A DNA stretch of 64,000 nt from Rhodanobacter sp. AS-Z3 (GCF_029224025.1 NZ_CP119392.1:2751001-2815000), one strand, 5' to 3'. Positions 29,509 to 38,496 are shown, numbered from the stretch's first letter. Translations and numbers: made by a program. The notes: generated by a model from the sequence alone, not told the origin.

Positions 29509-29712
29509 TCAGCGTCCTCCGCGCCGGTTCCGCAGACTTCCTGCCAAGATCTCGTCGTTGGCGTGCTGCGCCAGCGGCGCCATGATGGCGTAGCCGGCCT
29601 GCGTCGGATGCACGCCATCACGGGCGAACGGCTTGTCCATGCCACCTTGCGTGTTGACCCGTTGAAAGACGGGCCGCCAATGTTGCGCGACTTTCCGGTC
29701 AAACCGGGCGGC
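29509..29712 (-). pseudogene. Remnant of an SGNH/GDSL hydrolase C-terminus
   Basis: Reading the minus strand between an in-frame TGA (29713-29715) and a TGA (29509-29511) gives about 67 codons ending in a typical SGNH block V: KPFARDGVHPTQAGYAIMAPL, with the catalytic Asp-x-x-His. No GDS or GxND block and no start codon is found upstream, so only the C-terminal third survives. The other parts of 29427-29928 contain nothing I can support. Confidence 0.6.
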
Positions 29713-29928
29713 TCAGGCCAGGCCATGGCCGAGTAGCGCGCTGGTTTGAGCGGCTACTGCAAAGTGTCAGGGTCCGGTTGCCAGCCGGATTGGCCCCTTC
29801 CACCTTGTTTTCTCTATTGGCCGGCGAGCGGTCGCACCAGCCGGCACCAGCTCAGATGAAATCGGGTTTGGCACAAGAAGAAGACGAAGGTGGTCACCGC
29901 CGTCCCCCTTTTGCTCACTCCGACCCGG

Positions 29929-30762
29929 TTACCTGGCGGGCGACTCGGCCGTGGCCGCGCTGGCAGCCGCCGCAGGTTGCGTAGCGCCGGAAGCGTACTG
30001 CCCCACCTGCAGGGCAAACTGCGCTTTCTGTCCCGACGGCAACGCCGCGGGATCGACATAGACCTGGATCAGGTAAGTCGTCGTATCCGCCACCGACTCG
30101 GACCAGGTCTTTGCCCCGGTCGTGGCCGTGTCGACCAACTTTTTGGCATGGGTCTGATCATCTACCTTGAACTGCACCTGCGGATTGCTGGAGACCAGGT
30201 TGACGGTAACCGCCATGCCGGCGGCGATGGCCACGCTGAAGTTGTGCGAGGCAGCGTTGGACGCCAGTGTCCAATTTTGAACCGCCCATGGCTGATTCGC
30301 TTCAAACGTCACGGCAGTCGTCGGCGCCTGCAAGTCGGCGGCGCCGTATTGCCCTACCTGCAACGCGTATTTCGCGGTTTCGCCAGAGGCTATCGCGGCA
30401 GGGTCGATGTAGACCTGGATCGCATAGGTGGTGTCCGCAACGTTGGTTGTTGACCACGTGGTTTCGCCGGTCTTGCGGCTATCCAGCATCACCTTGCCCT
30501 GACTCTGATCCGTCACCTTGAATTGCACGTTGGGGTTGCGGCTCAGAAGATTGAGCTGCAAGGTCTTGCCCGCCGCAATCGCTACCGTGTAATTGAGCGA
30601 GTCGCTGGAACGGTCAAGGTTGCCGACTTCCTGCGCCCACACACTGTTCGCCGCGAACGTCACATTGACCGGCGCATCGGCCAGAACGGGCAGTGAAACG
30701 CAGGCAGCAGCCAGACCGAGGCTTAGGCTCAGGGCGCTGCGTAGAAAGTCGAAACGTGACAT
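29929..30762 (-). CDS. Exported protein with two tandem PPC-like domains
   Basis: 277 residues from an ATG at 30760-30762 with GAGG upstream. A Sec signal peptide (LSLSLGLAAACVSLPVLADA) is followed by two clearly homologous ~105-residue units (about 30-140 and 140-255). Each runs: VTF.AN..WA, then (V)AIAAG with LNL.S.NP.VQFKV.DQ, then TTW/KTWS, then Y.IQVY(I/V)DPAA(I/L).SG, then ALQVGQY. The pattern fits pre-peptidase C-terminal (PPC) beta-sandwich domains, normally found on secreted peptidases. Here no catalytic domain is attached. Confidence 0.7.
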   Translation of the reverse strand: MSRFDFLRSALSLSLGLAAACVSLPVLADAPVNVTFAANSVWAQEVGNLDRSSDSLNYTVAIAAGKTLQLNLLSRNPNVQFKVTDQSQGKVMLDSRKTGETTWSTTNVADTTYAIQVYIDPAAIASGETAKYALQVGQYGAADLQAPTTAVTFEANQPWAVQNWTLASNAASHNFSVAIAAGMAVTVNLVSSNPQVQFKVDDQTHAKKLVDTATTGAKTWSESVADTTTYLIQVYVDPAALPSGQKAQFALQVGQYASGATQPAAAASAATAESPAR

Positions 30763-31392
30763 GGGTGGAATCCTCGCATGGTTGGGAGTTCGCTGGTGAA
30801 TGAGTCGATGCTGCCACGTCGGGCATCGTCGTCGCCTCGATGCCGGGCTCTTTATGGACAGTGACGCAGCGCCCGGAGTCAGTACCGTATGCAGACCATA
30901 CGCCTGCATCGCGTCGCTCGCCATCTACCCAACAGAGCCAGATCGGCTCGACCTGCCAAGCCAAAGTAACCCGACCCCTTGCTCCTCCTGTTTGCACTCC
31001 GCCACGGGTTTCGGATGTAAACATCAACGGAACATGAGCCATGCAATCAGGCGATACTCCGCGCCAAGGCAGGCAAGCAATCCGAGCACTAAAAAGAGCA
31101 GCCTCAAAACGTCGTGGAAAGCGTCCGCCGCCCGATCCGTTGGCAGTAGACGCCCTGCCGTGTATTTGTTCAAGAATCGGTCTTGTTCAACGATGCCGAT
31201 GCTTCGAACACAACTGAAAAAGGCCTGCGCGAAGCTAGACCCAACGACCGGCGAACACAATCGGCAACGTGAGCAACCCGGCGAGCCGTCGTTTTGGGCG
31301 GAAGAAACAAGCAGTGCGACGTGCACTCTGCGGCTTGCCTGCCCCATTGAATGAACCTGCCCGCGCCTCTCAACCGACCCAGTCAAAAGACT
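30763..31392. other. Gene-poor region with a possible decayed membrane protein
   Basis: 630 bp. On the minus strand, 31024-31350 reads as an open frame ending in a hydrophobic helix (LRLLFLVLGLLACLGAEYRLIAWLMF). The adjacent minus frame upstream contains another hydrophobic stretch (RRLAGLLTLPIVFAGRW) before a stop. This could be one small two-helix membrane protein broken by a frameshift, but I do not recognise a family and the call is weak. Confidence 0.3.
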
Positions 31393-32001
31393 TCAAGCAA
31401 AGATTGGCCGGTCTGTGGCTACCCGCTGTCTCATCTCGGCCATCATTTGCGATTCGGCAAGGTCTACCGCCCACGACGGGCGAAGCTCAAAGTGCGGCTG
31501 GTCAACGATGGTCTTCCAGTTGCCACCCCACTCGAGGCCGATATTCTGCCCCAGCAGCCCAACGGCCTTGTACATGGGAGACTCGCCGAGATAGCTATTC
31601 CCCTCAAACAGGCCGACGTCGAAGGCGATGCCAAAGTTATGCGCGCTGTATCCGGCCCTCGCCTTGGTCACTACGTTACCGGGAGCAGTACGACCCTGAG
31701 CATAGAGTGCATCTTGTTCTGCATACGTGCGCAGGCCACTGATGATCCTGAGCTTGATGCCGCCAGCAAGCGCGTTCTGCACGAGCGCACGAGCATAGGG
31801 CCTCACCTCGGGCAACAGTGTGGCAATCACCTTTTCACTTCGCGCGTCCACCACATCGATGACGTTGGCGAGGTAAGCAGGTGACACCTTGGCATCAACA
31901 AGTTTCGAATAGATGGCTGACCATGTCTGCGGCCCCGCCTTGCCATCCACCGCAACCCCTACCTTCTTCTGCACCGCTGAAATCATGTCTTCCAGCTTCA
32001 T
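31393..32001 (-). CDS. Endolysin-like M15 family D,L/L,D-peptidase with N-terminal peptidoglycan-binding segment
   Basis: 202 residues from an ATG at 31999-32001 with GGAGG upstream. A short N-terminal PG_binding_1-like region (VGVAVDGKAGPQTWSAIYSKL, 16-36) precedes an M15C catalytic domain. The latter has SGLRTYAEQDALYAQGRT, SAHNFGIAFDVG (His and Asp zinc ligands) and DQPHFEL (third ligand). No signal peptide, as in phage endolysins. No holin, spanin or other phage gene is nearby, so it is a lone or domesticated lysin, or an effector. Confidence 0.85.
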   Translation of the reverse strand: MKLEDMISAVQKKVGVAVDGKAGPQTWSAIYSKLVDAKVSPAYLANVIDVVDARSEKVIATLLPEVRPYARALVQNALAGGIKLRIISGLRTYAEQDALYAQGRTAPGNVVTKARAGYSAHNFGIAFDVGLFEGNSYLGESPMYKAVGLLGQNIGLEWGGNWKTIVDQPHFELRPSWAVDLAESQMMAEMRQRVATDRPIFA

Positions 32002-32238
32002 GGGCAACGCCTCCGGTCAATGGAAAAGGGAACCAGATGGGGTGGCTGGATCAAGGTGAAGCGAAGCGGCGAAGCGGCGAAAGCCAGATCGCCGGGTTTG
32101 CGGATTCTTCGCGCTCCGACCGGCCACAGAATTCTGCAGATCCCAAGGTTTGCGCAAGTCGATTCGAGCTGGAAGTCTGCCAAGACACTAGGCATGGCAT
32201 CCGGCCCCTCCCGCGAAGGGATCGGAATGGTCGGCAAA

Positions 32239-32844
32239 CTACAACTGCATGTAGCTGTAACCAAGATGCCCGTAAACGACAAAGTCGCTCAGTGCCGAAA
32301 GCGAAACGGTGATATCCGGGCCCACATCGGTGTCGACCAGCCCGCCTTCCGCCAATGCCTGGCCGCAAACGAACAGCTCGACGCCAGCTTGTTTGAGTTC
32401 GTGCAGGATCTTCAAGTTCGGATTGTCGACCTTGAAAAATTTCCGGTAAGTGGCGTTGCTGGCCGTAGCAAACGTGGCCTGCCCTTCGATCACCGCCACG
32501 ATGTGCACGTGGTTCGAAGGTACCTTCGCATACCCGAGCAGGTTGACGGTGCGCGCCAATCGCTGCAGCGAACCCAACACGGCAGTGTGGTCATCGCTGC
32601 CATGAACCACGTCGACAATGACCTTGTATTCGGCATTCGGATCGGGCTGTACGGCAGCGTCCGGCCGTGGATGCACCTCACCAAAATCCTTGATGACCGG
32701 ATTGATCCAGACCGTTCCCGGCAGCGGCCGCATCTCCGCACGTGGTTCGGCCTTGGGCGTCGTCGCGCACGACGCCAGCGACATCGCGAGTATGGGCAAT
32801 AGCGAGCAAGCGAGCACGCGAACGCGTGCATTCCACAGTGTCAT
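32239..32844 (-). CDS. DsrE-like lipoprotein
   Basis: 201 residues from an ATG at 32842-32844 with AGGGGAG upstream. The lipobox is LASC (LLPILAMSLASCATT). The mature part resembles DsrE/DsrF-type proteins: YKVIVDVVHGSDDHTAVLGSLQRLARTVNLLGY, HIVAVIEGQATFA and GVELFVCGQAL with a single Cys at the family's active position. DsrE-like proteins relay sulfur; a lipid-anchored periplasmic version is less usual. No partner gene is recognised. Confidence 0.75.
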   Translation of the reverse strand: MTLWNARVRVLACSLLPILAMSLASCATTPKAEPRAEMRPLPGTVWINPVIKDFGEVHPRPDAAVQPDPNAEYKVIVDVVHGSDDHTAVLGSLQRLARTVNLLGYAKVPSNHVHIVAVIEGQATFATASNATYRKFFKVDNPNLKILHELKQAGVELFVCGQALAEGGLVDTDVGPDITVSLSALSDFVVYGHLGYSYMQL

Positions 32845-33242
32845 GTCCGTCTCCCCTGGCAACCGCTGACTGCGGTGGCTATGAAAGATACTCGTTCAGG
32901 AGCACCGCGGTAGTGCCACCGTCACGCGCGCGACCGGGAGCGCCCTGATTAAGTATCCCTGCATGACGCAGAAAAAGTTGGCTCACACATCTTCCTGCGC
33001 TAGTAGTGTGTCCATCTGTGCTCGCGTTGGCACCCGATCCACTTCCATGACTCCGCTCGAATCGCCGTCAGCTACGCGAACTCGAACGGTCGCAGGTGTA
33101 CCGGTCCACGCTTTGGCAGTCGGGGCTGGAACCGCCGCCGGCTTCGCGGTGTGACGTACCGCCGGTGAGCCTGCAACAGCAGCAAACCCACTGCTTCAAC
33201 GGGCACTTGCGCACGGCCTCGCCTTGCGAAACACTGAACCAC
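32845..33242. other. Intergenic region with no supported gene
   Basis: 398 bp between the divergent DsrE-like and ArsR-like genes. Short open frames show no domain or ribosome-binding site. The ArsR-like promoter is expected here but no clear hexamer pair is visible. Confidence 0.4.
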
Positions 33243-33608
33243 ATGGTTCAGCATTATTCAAACACGTTCAATGCCACGTTTGCCGCGCTGTCGGACGTCA
33301 CCCGGCGCGGCGTACTCGAGCAGCTCGCCCGCGCGGACGCCTCCATCACCGAGCTGGCCGGCACGTTCCGGATGTCGCTCACCGGCATGAAGAAGCATGT
33401 CGCGGTGCTGGAACAGGCGGGTCTGGTCACAAGCCAGAAGGTCGGTCGCGTGCGGACCTGCACGCTCGGTGCGCACCGTCTGGAGCAGGAAGCGGCGTGG
33501 ATCGCGCGCCATCAACAGCTGTGGAACGGGCGCTTCGACGCGCTCGACGGTGTTTTGAATGAACTCAAACAACAGGAGAAGGCCGGTGGACGCAAGCAAA
33601 GAAAGTGA
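33243..33608 (+). CDS. ArsR-family winged-helix transcriptional regulator
   Basis: 121 residues from an ATG at 33243 (MVQHYSNTFNATFAALSDVTRRGVLEQL). HTH core ASITELAGTFRMSLTGMKKHVAVLEQAGLVTSQKVGRVRTCTL, with the ALSDVTRR opening typical of the ArsR subgroup paired with AHSA1 proteins. No Cys metal site is present, so it is probably not a metal sensor. Overlaps the AHSA1 gene by about 23 bp. Confidence 0.88.
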   Translation: MVQHYSNTFNATFAALSDVTRRGVLEQLARADASITELAGTFRMSLTGMKKHVAVLEQAGLVTSQKVGRVRTCTLGAHRLEQEAAWIARHQQLWNGRFDALDGVLNELKQQEKAGGRKQRK

Positions 33609-34101
33609 TGGCAGCAACAACGTCACGGACGTGACGCGGGTCTCCGACCGCGAGCTGGTCGTGACGCGACGGTTCAACGCACCGGCGCGCCTGGTGTTCG
33701 AGGCGTGGACCAAACCGGAACTGTTCCGCAAGTGGTGGGCGCCGGCGTCGATCGGCATGACCTTTCTGGCCTGCGAGATGGATGCCCGCACCGGCGGCAA
33801 GTACCGCATGGAGTTCAGTCACCCCTGCTCGGAGCAGCCAGCCGTATTTTATGGCCGCTACCTGGAGGTGACGCCCTACTCCAAGGTGGTCTGGACCAAC
33901 GAGGAAGGCGACGGCGAAGGTGCGGTCACCACCGTGACCTTCGAGGAACAGGACGGGCAAACCCGCGTCGTCATGCACGACCTGCATCCGTCCAAGGAAG
34001 CACTGGACGAGGCCATCGACTCCGGCAGCACCAGCGGCACCGAAGAGCAGTTCGCGCAATTGAACGATGTGCTCGCCTCGTCGGCCGTCGCGACACACTA
34101 G
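33586..34101 (+). CDS. SRPBCC (AHSA1/Aha1-like) domain protein
   Basis: 171 residues from a GTG at 33586 with AGGAG seven bases upstream, inside the end of the ArsR gene. START-like fold: RRFNAPARLVFEAWTKPELFRKWWAPASIGMTF, GGKYRMEFSHP, FYGRYLEVTPYSKVVWTNE and TTVTFEEQDGQTRVVMHD. ArsR-AHSA1 pairs are common in bacteria; the ligand is unknown. The acidic extension at the C-terminus is ordinary. Confidence 0.88.
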   Translation: MDASKESDGSNNVTDVTRVSDRELVVTRRFNAPARLVFEAWTKPELFRKWWAPASIGMTFLACEMDARTGGKYRMEFSHPCSEQPAVFYGRYLEVTPYSKVVWTNEEGDGEGAVTTVTFEEQDGQTRVVMHDLHPSKEALDEAIDSGSTSGTEEQFAQLNDVLASSAVATH

Positions 34102-34526
34102 GGGAGCTTCGCTCGCGCCGATTACGGACCGCGTCGGGGGCAAAGGGAACGGAGGCAATGATGGCGAATTGTTTGCCTGCCTTCCCTTCATACGCGTGCA
34201 AGAGATCCTGACGCTGTGACCTTGCCGTCTTGCCCTAGCGATTCGCCCGCCATCGGCTTGTTTTTGACGACGTGGCATCGGGCGCTCTGGTCAGGCCAAT
34301 CGAAGGTGCGAACGTGCCGCTCGGTGCTGCCTATTGGCTCGTGCTTCCTCTGCATTGGCGCGTACGTGCGCCAACCCAGACCCTGATTCGGTGGCTTAAA
34401 GAGCAGGCACAACGAGACGACGGCGCATTCTGAGTACCAGCGAAGCTAGTGGCAAAGGTGTCCGGCACACTTGCTGTCACCTTTGCCGTCCCCGACGCCT
34501 TCCATCGCATCGGCAGACAGGTGGCG
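34102..34526. other. Intergenic region with no supported gene
   Basis: 425 bp between the convergent AHSA1 and TonB_C-like genes. The 74-codon minus frame at 34188-34412 has no ribosome-binding site or recognisable domain. No strong terminator hairpin is seen. Confidence 0.35.
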
Positions 34527-34955
34527 TCACTTCTCCGATACACCGACCCACAGGTACACGGAAGTTGGCTTCCCCGCGAAGGTTGCGGGAGCAAACTTCC
34601 AGGCGCGGATGATCGGCAGGATGTAACGCTTCTGGCATCGATTGCCTGCAACCGGCGCGTGGTGCGACTGCACTTCCCGCACGACGCCTTTCGCGTCGAT
34701 GAAAGCCTCGAATTCACCCATGGCCTCGCTGCCGTTGCAGGGAACATGGTCTGGCGTCGAAAGGCTGGCTGGCACCGGCGGCACGAAGGAGCGCAGGCCC
34801 GTCTTCGGTGGCCCCAGGAATTCCGGGGTCCCGACCACGTGATACTTCCATTCAAGCTGCCCCATGCGATGAGCGCCTGCAGCCATGGCTGGAGTCGCGA
34901 TGGCGGTTGCAAGCAAGGCGAGCAAGCCGATGGCACGTCTGGATGGCATAGTCAT
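34527..34955 (-). CDS. Exported TonB_C-like protein
   Basis: 142 residues from an ATG at 34953-34955, with another ATG two codons in. A signal peptide (IGLLALLATAIATPAMAAG) precedes a single small domain whose second half resembles TonB C-terminal domains: GEFEAFIDAKGVVREVQSHHAP, then ILPIIRAWKFAPATFAGKPTSVYLWVGV. There is no membrane anchor or Pro-rich spacer, so it is not a complete TonB. Two Cys residues could form a disulfide. Function unknown. Confidence 0.65.
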   Translation of the reverse strand: MTMPSRRAIGLLALLATAIATPAMAAGAHRMGQLEWKYHVVGTPEFLGPPKTGLRSFVPPVPASLSTPDHVPCNGSEAMGEFEAFIDAKGVVREVQSHHAPVAGNRCQKRYILPIIRAWKFAPATFAGKPTSVYLWVGVSEK

Positions 34956-35304
34956 GGAACCGCTGGATGATGGAGTGAAGGGCCGCCATGGCCGCCCGCC
35001 TGAAGGCTGTTTTTTGCGCAACGCCAACCACGCGAGCGCAGCACCTTCCGTGTTGCACGCAACGAACCACCTGCGCATGACGTTGACCTGCAGGGAGGAC
35101 GGGAATGGGATCAGGTCAAGTTAGTGTGGCCTAGTCAAATGCACCAGCCCGCTTGGCCGGGTGCTGCGTTGCAGTTGCTGCCGAAGCCATCCTGACGAAA
35201 CGTACTCCAGCTTGATGGACAATCCATCCCTGCCGTCATCCATGGATGGCACCGACTCCCCGCTTCAGGTAGTTTGCAGGTTCTCTCTGGGGGTGAGGAT
35301 TTCC
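34956..35304. other. Divergent intergenic region upstream of the M48 protease
   Basis: 349 bp holding the promoters of two divergent genes. No clear sigma-70 hexamers or operator palindromes are recognised. GAGG at 35295-35298 serves the M48 start. Confidence 0.35.
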
Positions 35305-36639
35305 ATGAAAAAGTTGACTGGCATGCTGTTGCTGGTGTTTCTCGCTGTGGGTGTGGTGTGGGCCCAGACCGTACCTGACCCGGCGGCGGCGCAGCATCAG
35401 GTCAGCACGGCGCCGGCTGCTCATTTCGACGTGAATGCCGCCACCGAGGCCTATATGGCTGAGTTGTCGCCGGCACAGCGGGCCAGTTCCGACGCTTATT
35501 TCGAGGGTGGCTACTGGCTGATTCTGTGGGATCTGCTGGTGGGGCTCGCTGTGGCCTGGTTGCTGCTGGGCACCCGACTCTCCGCTCGCATGCGCAACCT
35601 GGCCGAACGGATCACCCGCTTGCGCTGGTTGCAAACGGCGATCTATGCGCTGCAGTACATCGTGCTGACTTCGCTGCTGATGCTGCCGTGGAGCCTCTAC
35701 GAAGGCTACTTCCGCGAACACCAGTACGGTTTGTCCAATCTGACCTTGGGCGGCTGGTTCGGCGAGCAGATCAAGGGGCTGATCGTCGGTCTGATCCTCG
35801 GCACTGTGGCGCTGGTGATCATCTATGCAGTGATCCGCCGCGCCACGCGAAGCTGGTGGCTGTGGGGCGCTGGTGTGGTGATCGTGTTCTCGATCTTCGT
35901 TTCGACCATCGCGCCGGTTTATTTGATGCCGGTGTTCAATACCTATAAATCGTTGCCGGACAGCCCGCTCAAGGTGCAGATCCTGTCGATGGCGCGAGCC
36001 AACGAGATTCCTGCCACCGATGTGTACTGGTTCGATGCGTCGCGCCAAAGCAAGCGCATCAGCGCCAATGTCAGTGGCCTGTTCGGCACCACCCGCATCA
36101 GTCTCAACGATAACCTGCTCAAGCGGAGCTCACCCGAAGAGATCAAGGCGGTGCTGGGTCACGAGATGGGCCATTACGTGCTCAACCATGGCTACAAGGA
36201 CATTGCGTTCTCCGGCATCATCATCGTGTTCGGCTTCGCCTTTGTGCAGTGGGGGTTTGGCTGGGCCGAACGACGCTGGGGCGAACGCTGGGGGTTGCGC
36301 GGCGTCGGTGATGTCGCCGGGTTGCCACTGATCGCGCTGCTGTTCTCGATCTTCATGTTCTTCCTGACGCCGGTGAACAACACGATCACCCGCACCATGG
36401 AAGCCGAGGCTGATGCGTTCGGCCTGAACGCCGCGCGCCAGCCGGACGGTTTCGCCCAGGCTGCGGTGCAGCTATCCGAATATCGCAAGATGCATCCCGG
36501 CCCGGTCGAGGAATATCTGTTCTTTGACCATCCCAGCGGCTGGCAGCGCATTCATCGGGCGATGGTATGGAAGGGCGAAAACCTGAATGATCCAACCGTT
36601 CGAAGCGGTGATGCGATTGCACCACCCGGCGCGCGCTGA
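35305..36639 (+). CDS. M48A (Ste24-type) CAAX-protease-like membrane metalloprotease
   Basis: 444 residues from an ATG at 35305 with GAGG upstream. An N-terminal signal/anchor (GMLLLVFLAVGVVWAQ) is followed by several membrane helices, the catalytic HEMGH zinc motif, a further helix pair and the third ligand in EAEADAFGL. The segment DASRQSKRISANVSGLFGTTRISLNDNLLKR is characteristic of Ste24 homologues. Bacterial members probably act in membrane-protein quality control rather than prenyl processing. The first GGGGTCAGG repeat begins 12 bp after its stop. Confidence 0.92.
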   Translation: MKKLTGMLLLVFLAVGVVWAQTVPDPAAAQHQVSTAPAAHFDVNAATEAYMAELSPAQRASSDAYFEGGYWLILWDLLVGLAVAWLLLGTRLSARMRNLAERITRLRWLQTAIYALQYIVLTSLLMLPWSLYEGYFREHQYGLSNLTLGGWFGEQIKGLIVGLILGTVALVIIYAVIRRATRSWWLWGAGVVIVFSIFVSTIAPVYLMPVFNTYKSLPDSPLKVQILSMARANEIPATDVYWFDASRQSKRISANVSGLFGTTRISLNDNLLKRSSPEEIKAVLGHEMGHYVLNHGYKDIAFSGIIIVFGFAFVQWGFGWAERRWGERWGLRGVGDVAGLPLIALLFSIFMFFLTPVNNTITRTMEAEADAFGLNAARQPDGFAQAAVQLSEYRKMHPGPVEEYLFFDHPSGWQRIHRAMVWKGENLNDPTVRSGDAIAPPGAR

Positions 36640-36651
36640 ATCGGAAACGAA

Positions 36652-36697
36652 GGGGTCAGGTTCATTGATCAAGCCAGAGTAGATGAACCTGAGCCCC
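36652..36697. repeat. GGGGTCAGGTTCA inverted repeat, copy 1 (imperfect)
   Basis: GGGGTCAGGTTCATT (36652-36666) pairs with ATGAACCTGAGCCCC ending at 36697, with one bulge. It lies between the M48 gene and the 3' end of the immunity-like gene and may act as a bidirectional terminator. Confidence 0.75.
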
Positions 36698-36720
36698 ATT
36701 CCTTCCTTTTGCTTTCTGCC

Positions 36721-37266
36721 TCAACCCTGCACCTGCATGAAGCTCATTCCGGTAATGTTTGTCAGCTCGATCCGTCGTTCCAGCTCTTGTCGTGCAGCAT
36801 CGTTGACGTAGATGTCACCGGGCATGGAAGGGGCGATGAATACCGCGGCCTCTGCCGGAATCGCCGAATCGATGAACGATGGTTTGTTGATCGCCGCTGA
36901 GTCGCGCCTTTCCGAACGCTCCGCGTCGACGCAATCGATTAGGTGGGTCGGGTTGAAGTAGTACTCGACATGGCCATCGACATCGACTTCGAGCAGTTGA
37001 CCAAACTGCGACAGGAGATCACCGAGCGCATCACGCGCTTTGGAACTCATGATCAGGCCTTCGGCCGTGAACGGGCTGATGTCGGCCCGTGGCTTGTGGC
37101 TCTTTTGGTGACGCTCCTTGAAGACCTCAAGCTTCGGCGGCACAGTCCAGCGTAACGGCCGGCCGTGGCCTTCGAACTGTTCCCAGAAATCGTCGTCTGA
37201 ATCATCGGCGACCACCAGCATGGCCACCTTATTGATCAGGTCATTCTTTATTTGCCAAACGTTCAT
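36721..37266 (-). CDS. Imm43/DUF1629-like immunity-family protein
   Basis: 181 residues from an ATG at 37264-37266 (MNVWQIKNDL). The layout fits Imm43/DUF1629: an N-terminal WEQFEGHGRPLRWTVPPKLEVF, a central LIMSSKARDALGDLLSQFGQLLEV, then EYYFNPTHLIDCVDAERS and a C-terminal RIELTNITGMSFMQV. Such proteins often protect against polymorphic or T6SS toxins, but no toxin lies beside it. A repeat hairpin sits 23 bp beyond its stop. Confidence 0.6.
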   Translation of the reverse strand: MNVWQIKNDLINKVAMLVVADDSDDDFWEQFEGHGRPLRWTVPPKLEVFKERHQKSHKPRADISPFTAEGLIMSSKARDALGDLLSQFGQLLEVDVDGHVEYYFNPTHLIDCVDAERSERRDSAAINKPSFIDSAIPAEAAVFIAPSMPGDIYVNDAARQELERRIELTNITGMSFMQVQG

Positions 37267-37322
37267 GGGTTGAGCACCACTCGTCAATAGCAAACGAAGG
37301 CAAACAAAGGGGTCAAAACAAA

Positions 37323-37367
37323 GGGGTCAGGTTCATTTACCAAGCCAAATTAAATGAACCTGACCCC
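37323..37367. repeat. GGGGTCAGGTTCA inverted repeat, copy 2 (perfect 17-bp stem)
   Basis: 37323-37339 and 37351-37367 are exact reverse complements, with an 11-nt loop containing CAAGCC. Extra half-copies lie just outside: GGGGTCA at 37309-37315 and CCTGACCCCG at 37381-37390. It separates the lipoprotein gene's 3' end from the immunity-like gene's 5' end. Confidence 0.9.
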
Positions 37368-37407
37368 ATTTCTCCCAGAACCTGACCCCGCTCTCTTTTC
37401 ATTCTCG

Positions 37408-37941
37408 TCATTTCTCCACCTCCAGAGTAGCGTCAAACACACCTTGAAAATGGTTTCTGTCGAATACTTCCTTCGCTCTTAGTTCACATATCCCAATGTG
37501 AGGTGGAGGAATACACGTCAACTCTAGCTTCCCAGAAGCATCAAAATCAGCAGGGCCTGCGCCCGTTTGGATAAGCAATTGCTCATTATCCATAAACCTT
37601 ACTTCATACGCTCTGCCGCGCCACTTGCATTTCCCCGGCAAAAAGCGATCATCAATGATAGTAGCAATATATTGAGATCCAAATTTATCCACTTTTTCAT
37701 CTGTTACCACCTGCTTGACTATGGCAGCTCCTGATATCGGATGGGTAGGCGCACAGCCGATATCGCCTACTGTCCAGATCGACTCCACTTCAACGTTGTT
37801 AATGCCCGCCCCATCTTGCACTGATATTTTCAGCTGCGATGTCTTTCGCGGATGCGGGTTTGTTGTAGGACTGGGTGCGGCGGGCGCGGGAGGATTGGCG
37901 CAGCCATACAACACGACCAAAGCACAAGCCAGCAATAGCAT
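37408..37941 (-). CDS. Putative lipoprotein of the accessory region
   Basis: 177 residues from an ATG at 37939-37941; the frame extends to 38025, but that ATG lies inside a repeat motif. A hydrophobic signal ending in LYGC (MLLLACALVVLYGCANPP) is a plausible though atypical lipobox. A Pro/Thr linker and a Cys-containing beta-rich domain follow, with CAPTH, CKWRGRAYEV, LTCIPPPHIGICEL. Family not recognised. Base composition is visibly lower in GC than the core genes, suggesting transfer. Confidence 0.6.
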   Translation of the reverse strand: MLLLACALVVLYGCANPPAPAAPSPTTNPHPRKTSQLKISVQDGAGINNVEVESIWTVGDIGCAPTHPISGAAIVKQVVTDEKVDKFGSQYIATIIDDRFLPGKCKWRGRAYEVRFMDNEQLLIQTGAGPADFDASGKLELTCIPPPHIGICELRAKEVFDRNHFQGVFDATLEVEK

Positions 37942-38496
37942 GAACCAACGCGAACTAATCGCAGGCGCAGATCCAGTCTCGTGATCAGAACCAATTGTCT
38001 TTGTCAAAAATTGGGGCAGGTTCATTTATGCTTGCTCCATCAACATTTCCATGGTTCTTCACGCAGTTGTTATCCCCGGTAGCAGCGGCGCCCCTCTCCC
38101 AGTCAAAAGGACCCCTGCGTCGCTTTCTGGTGAGTTCTTCAACTTCGAGGGCAGGCACGCCAAAAGTCTAGTCCGAAAACAAAGGGGTCAGGTTCATTTA
38201 CCAAGCCAAATTAACTGAACCTAGCCTCTTATTGCGACGGCTGAAGCCAGGACTTGACGCTTGGGCAGAATTAGCCCGCCGCATCAACCCACCAGAAACA
38301 ATTCAAACGGGTGTAAGTGAACCTGACCCCGTTTTTGCTGTCTTCGCGAAATCAAGCGCGTGCAAGTGAAGCTGCTGCCTTTTTCCGCGCTACGTTGCAG
38401 CCATGCATCTCGCTCATCGACGACCACGGAACAATTCAAACGGTTGTAAGTGAACCTAACCCCGTTTTTCAACCTGACCCCGTTTTTGATCCTGAG
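37942..38496. repeat. Repeat-rich spacer without genes (copy 3 of the hairpin, plus direct repeats)
   Basis: Holds an imperfect third hairpin at 38184-38226. It also holds a 39-nt direct repeat at 38298-38336 and 38431-38469 with two or so mismatches (ACAATTCAAACGG..TGTAAG.. TGAACCT.ACCCCGTTTTT) and a further AACCTGACCCCGTTTTT at 38471-38487. The block reaches the 3' end of the GHKL ATPase gene. No coding region is supported. Confidence 0.75.

Noticed and set aside
34331-34936. Minus and plus frames overlapping the TonB_C-like gene
   Set aside because: Ser/Pro-rich shadows of the gene at 34527-34955, which has a signal peptide and a sensible domain.
38298-38469. CRISPR array
   Set aside because: Only two copies of a 39-nt repeat with mismatches and no regularly sized unique spacers or cas genes.
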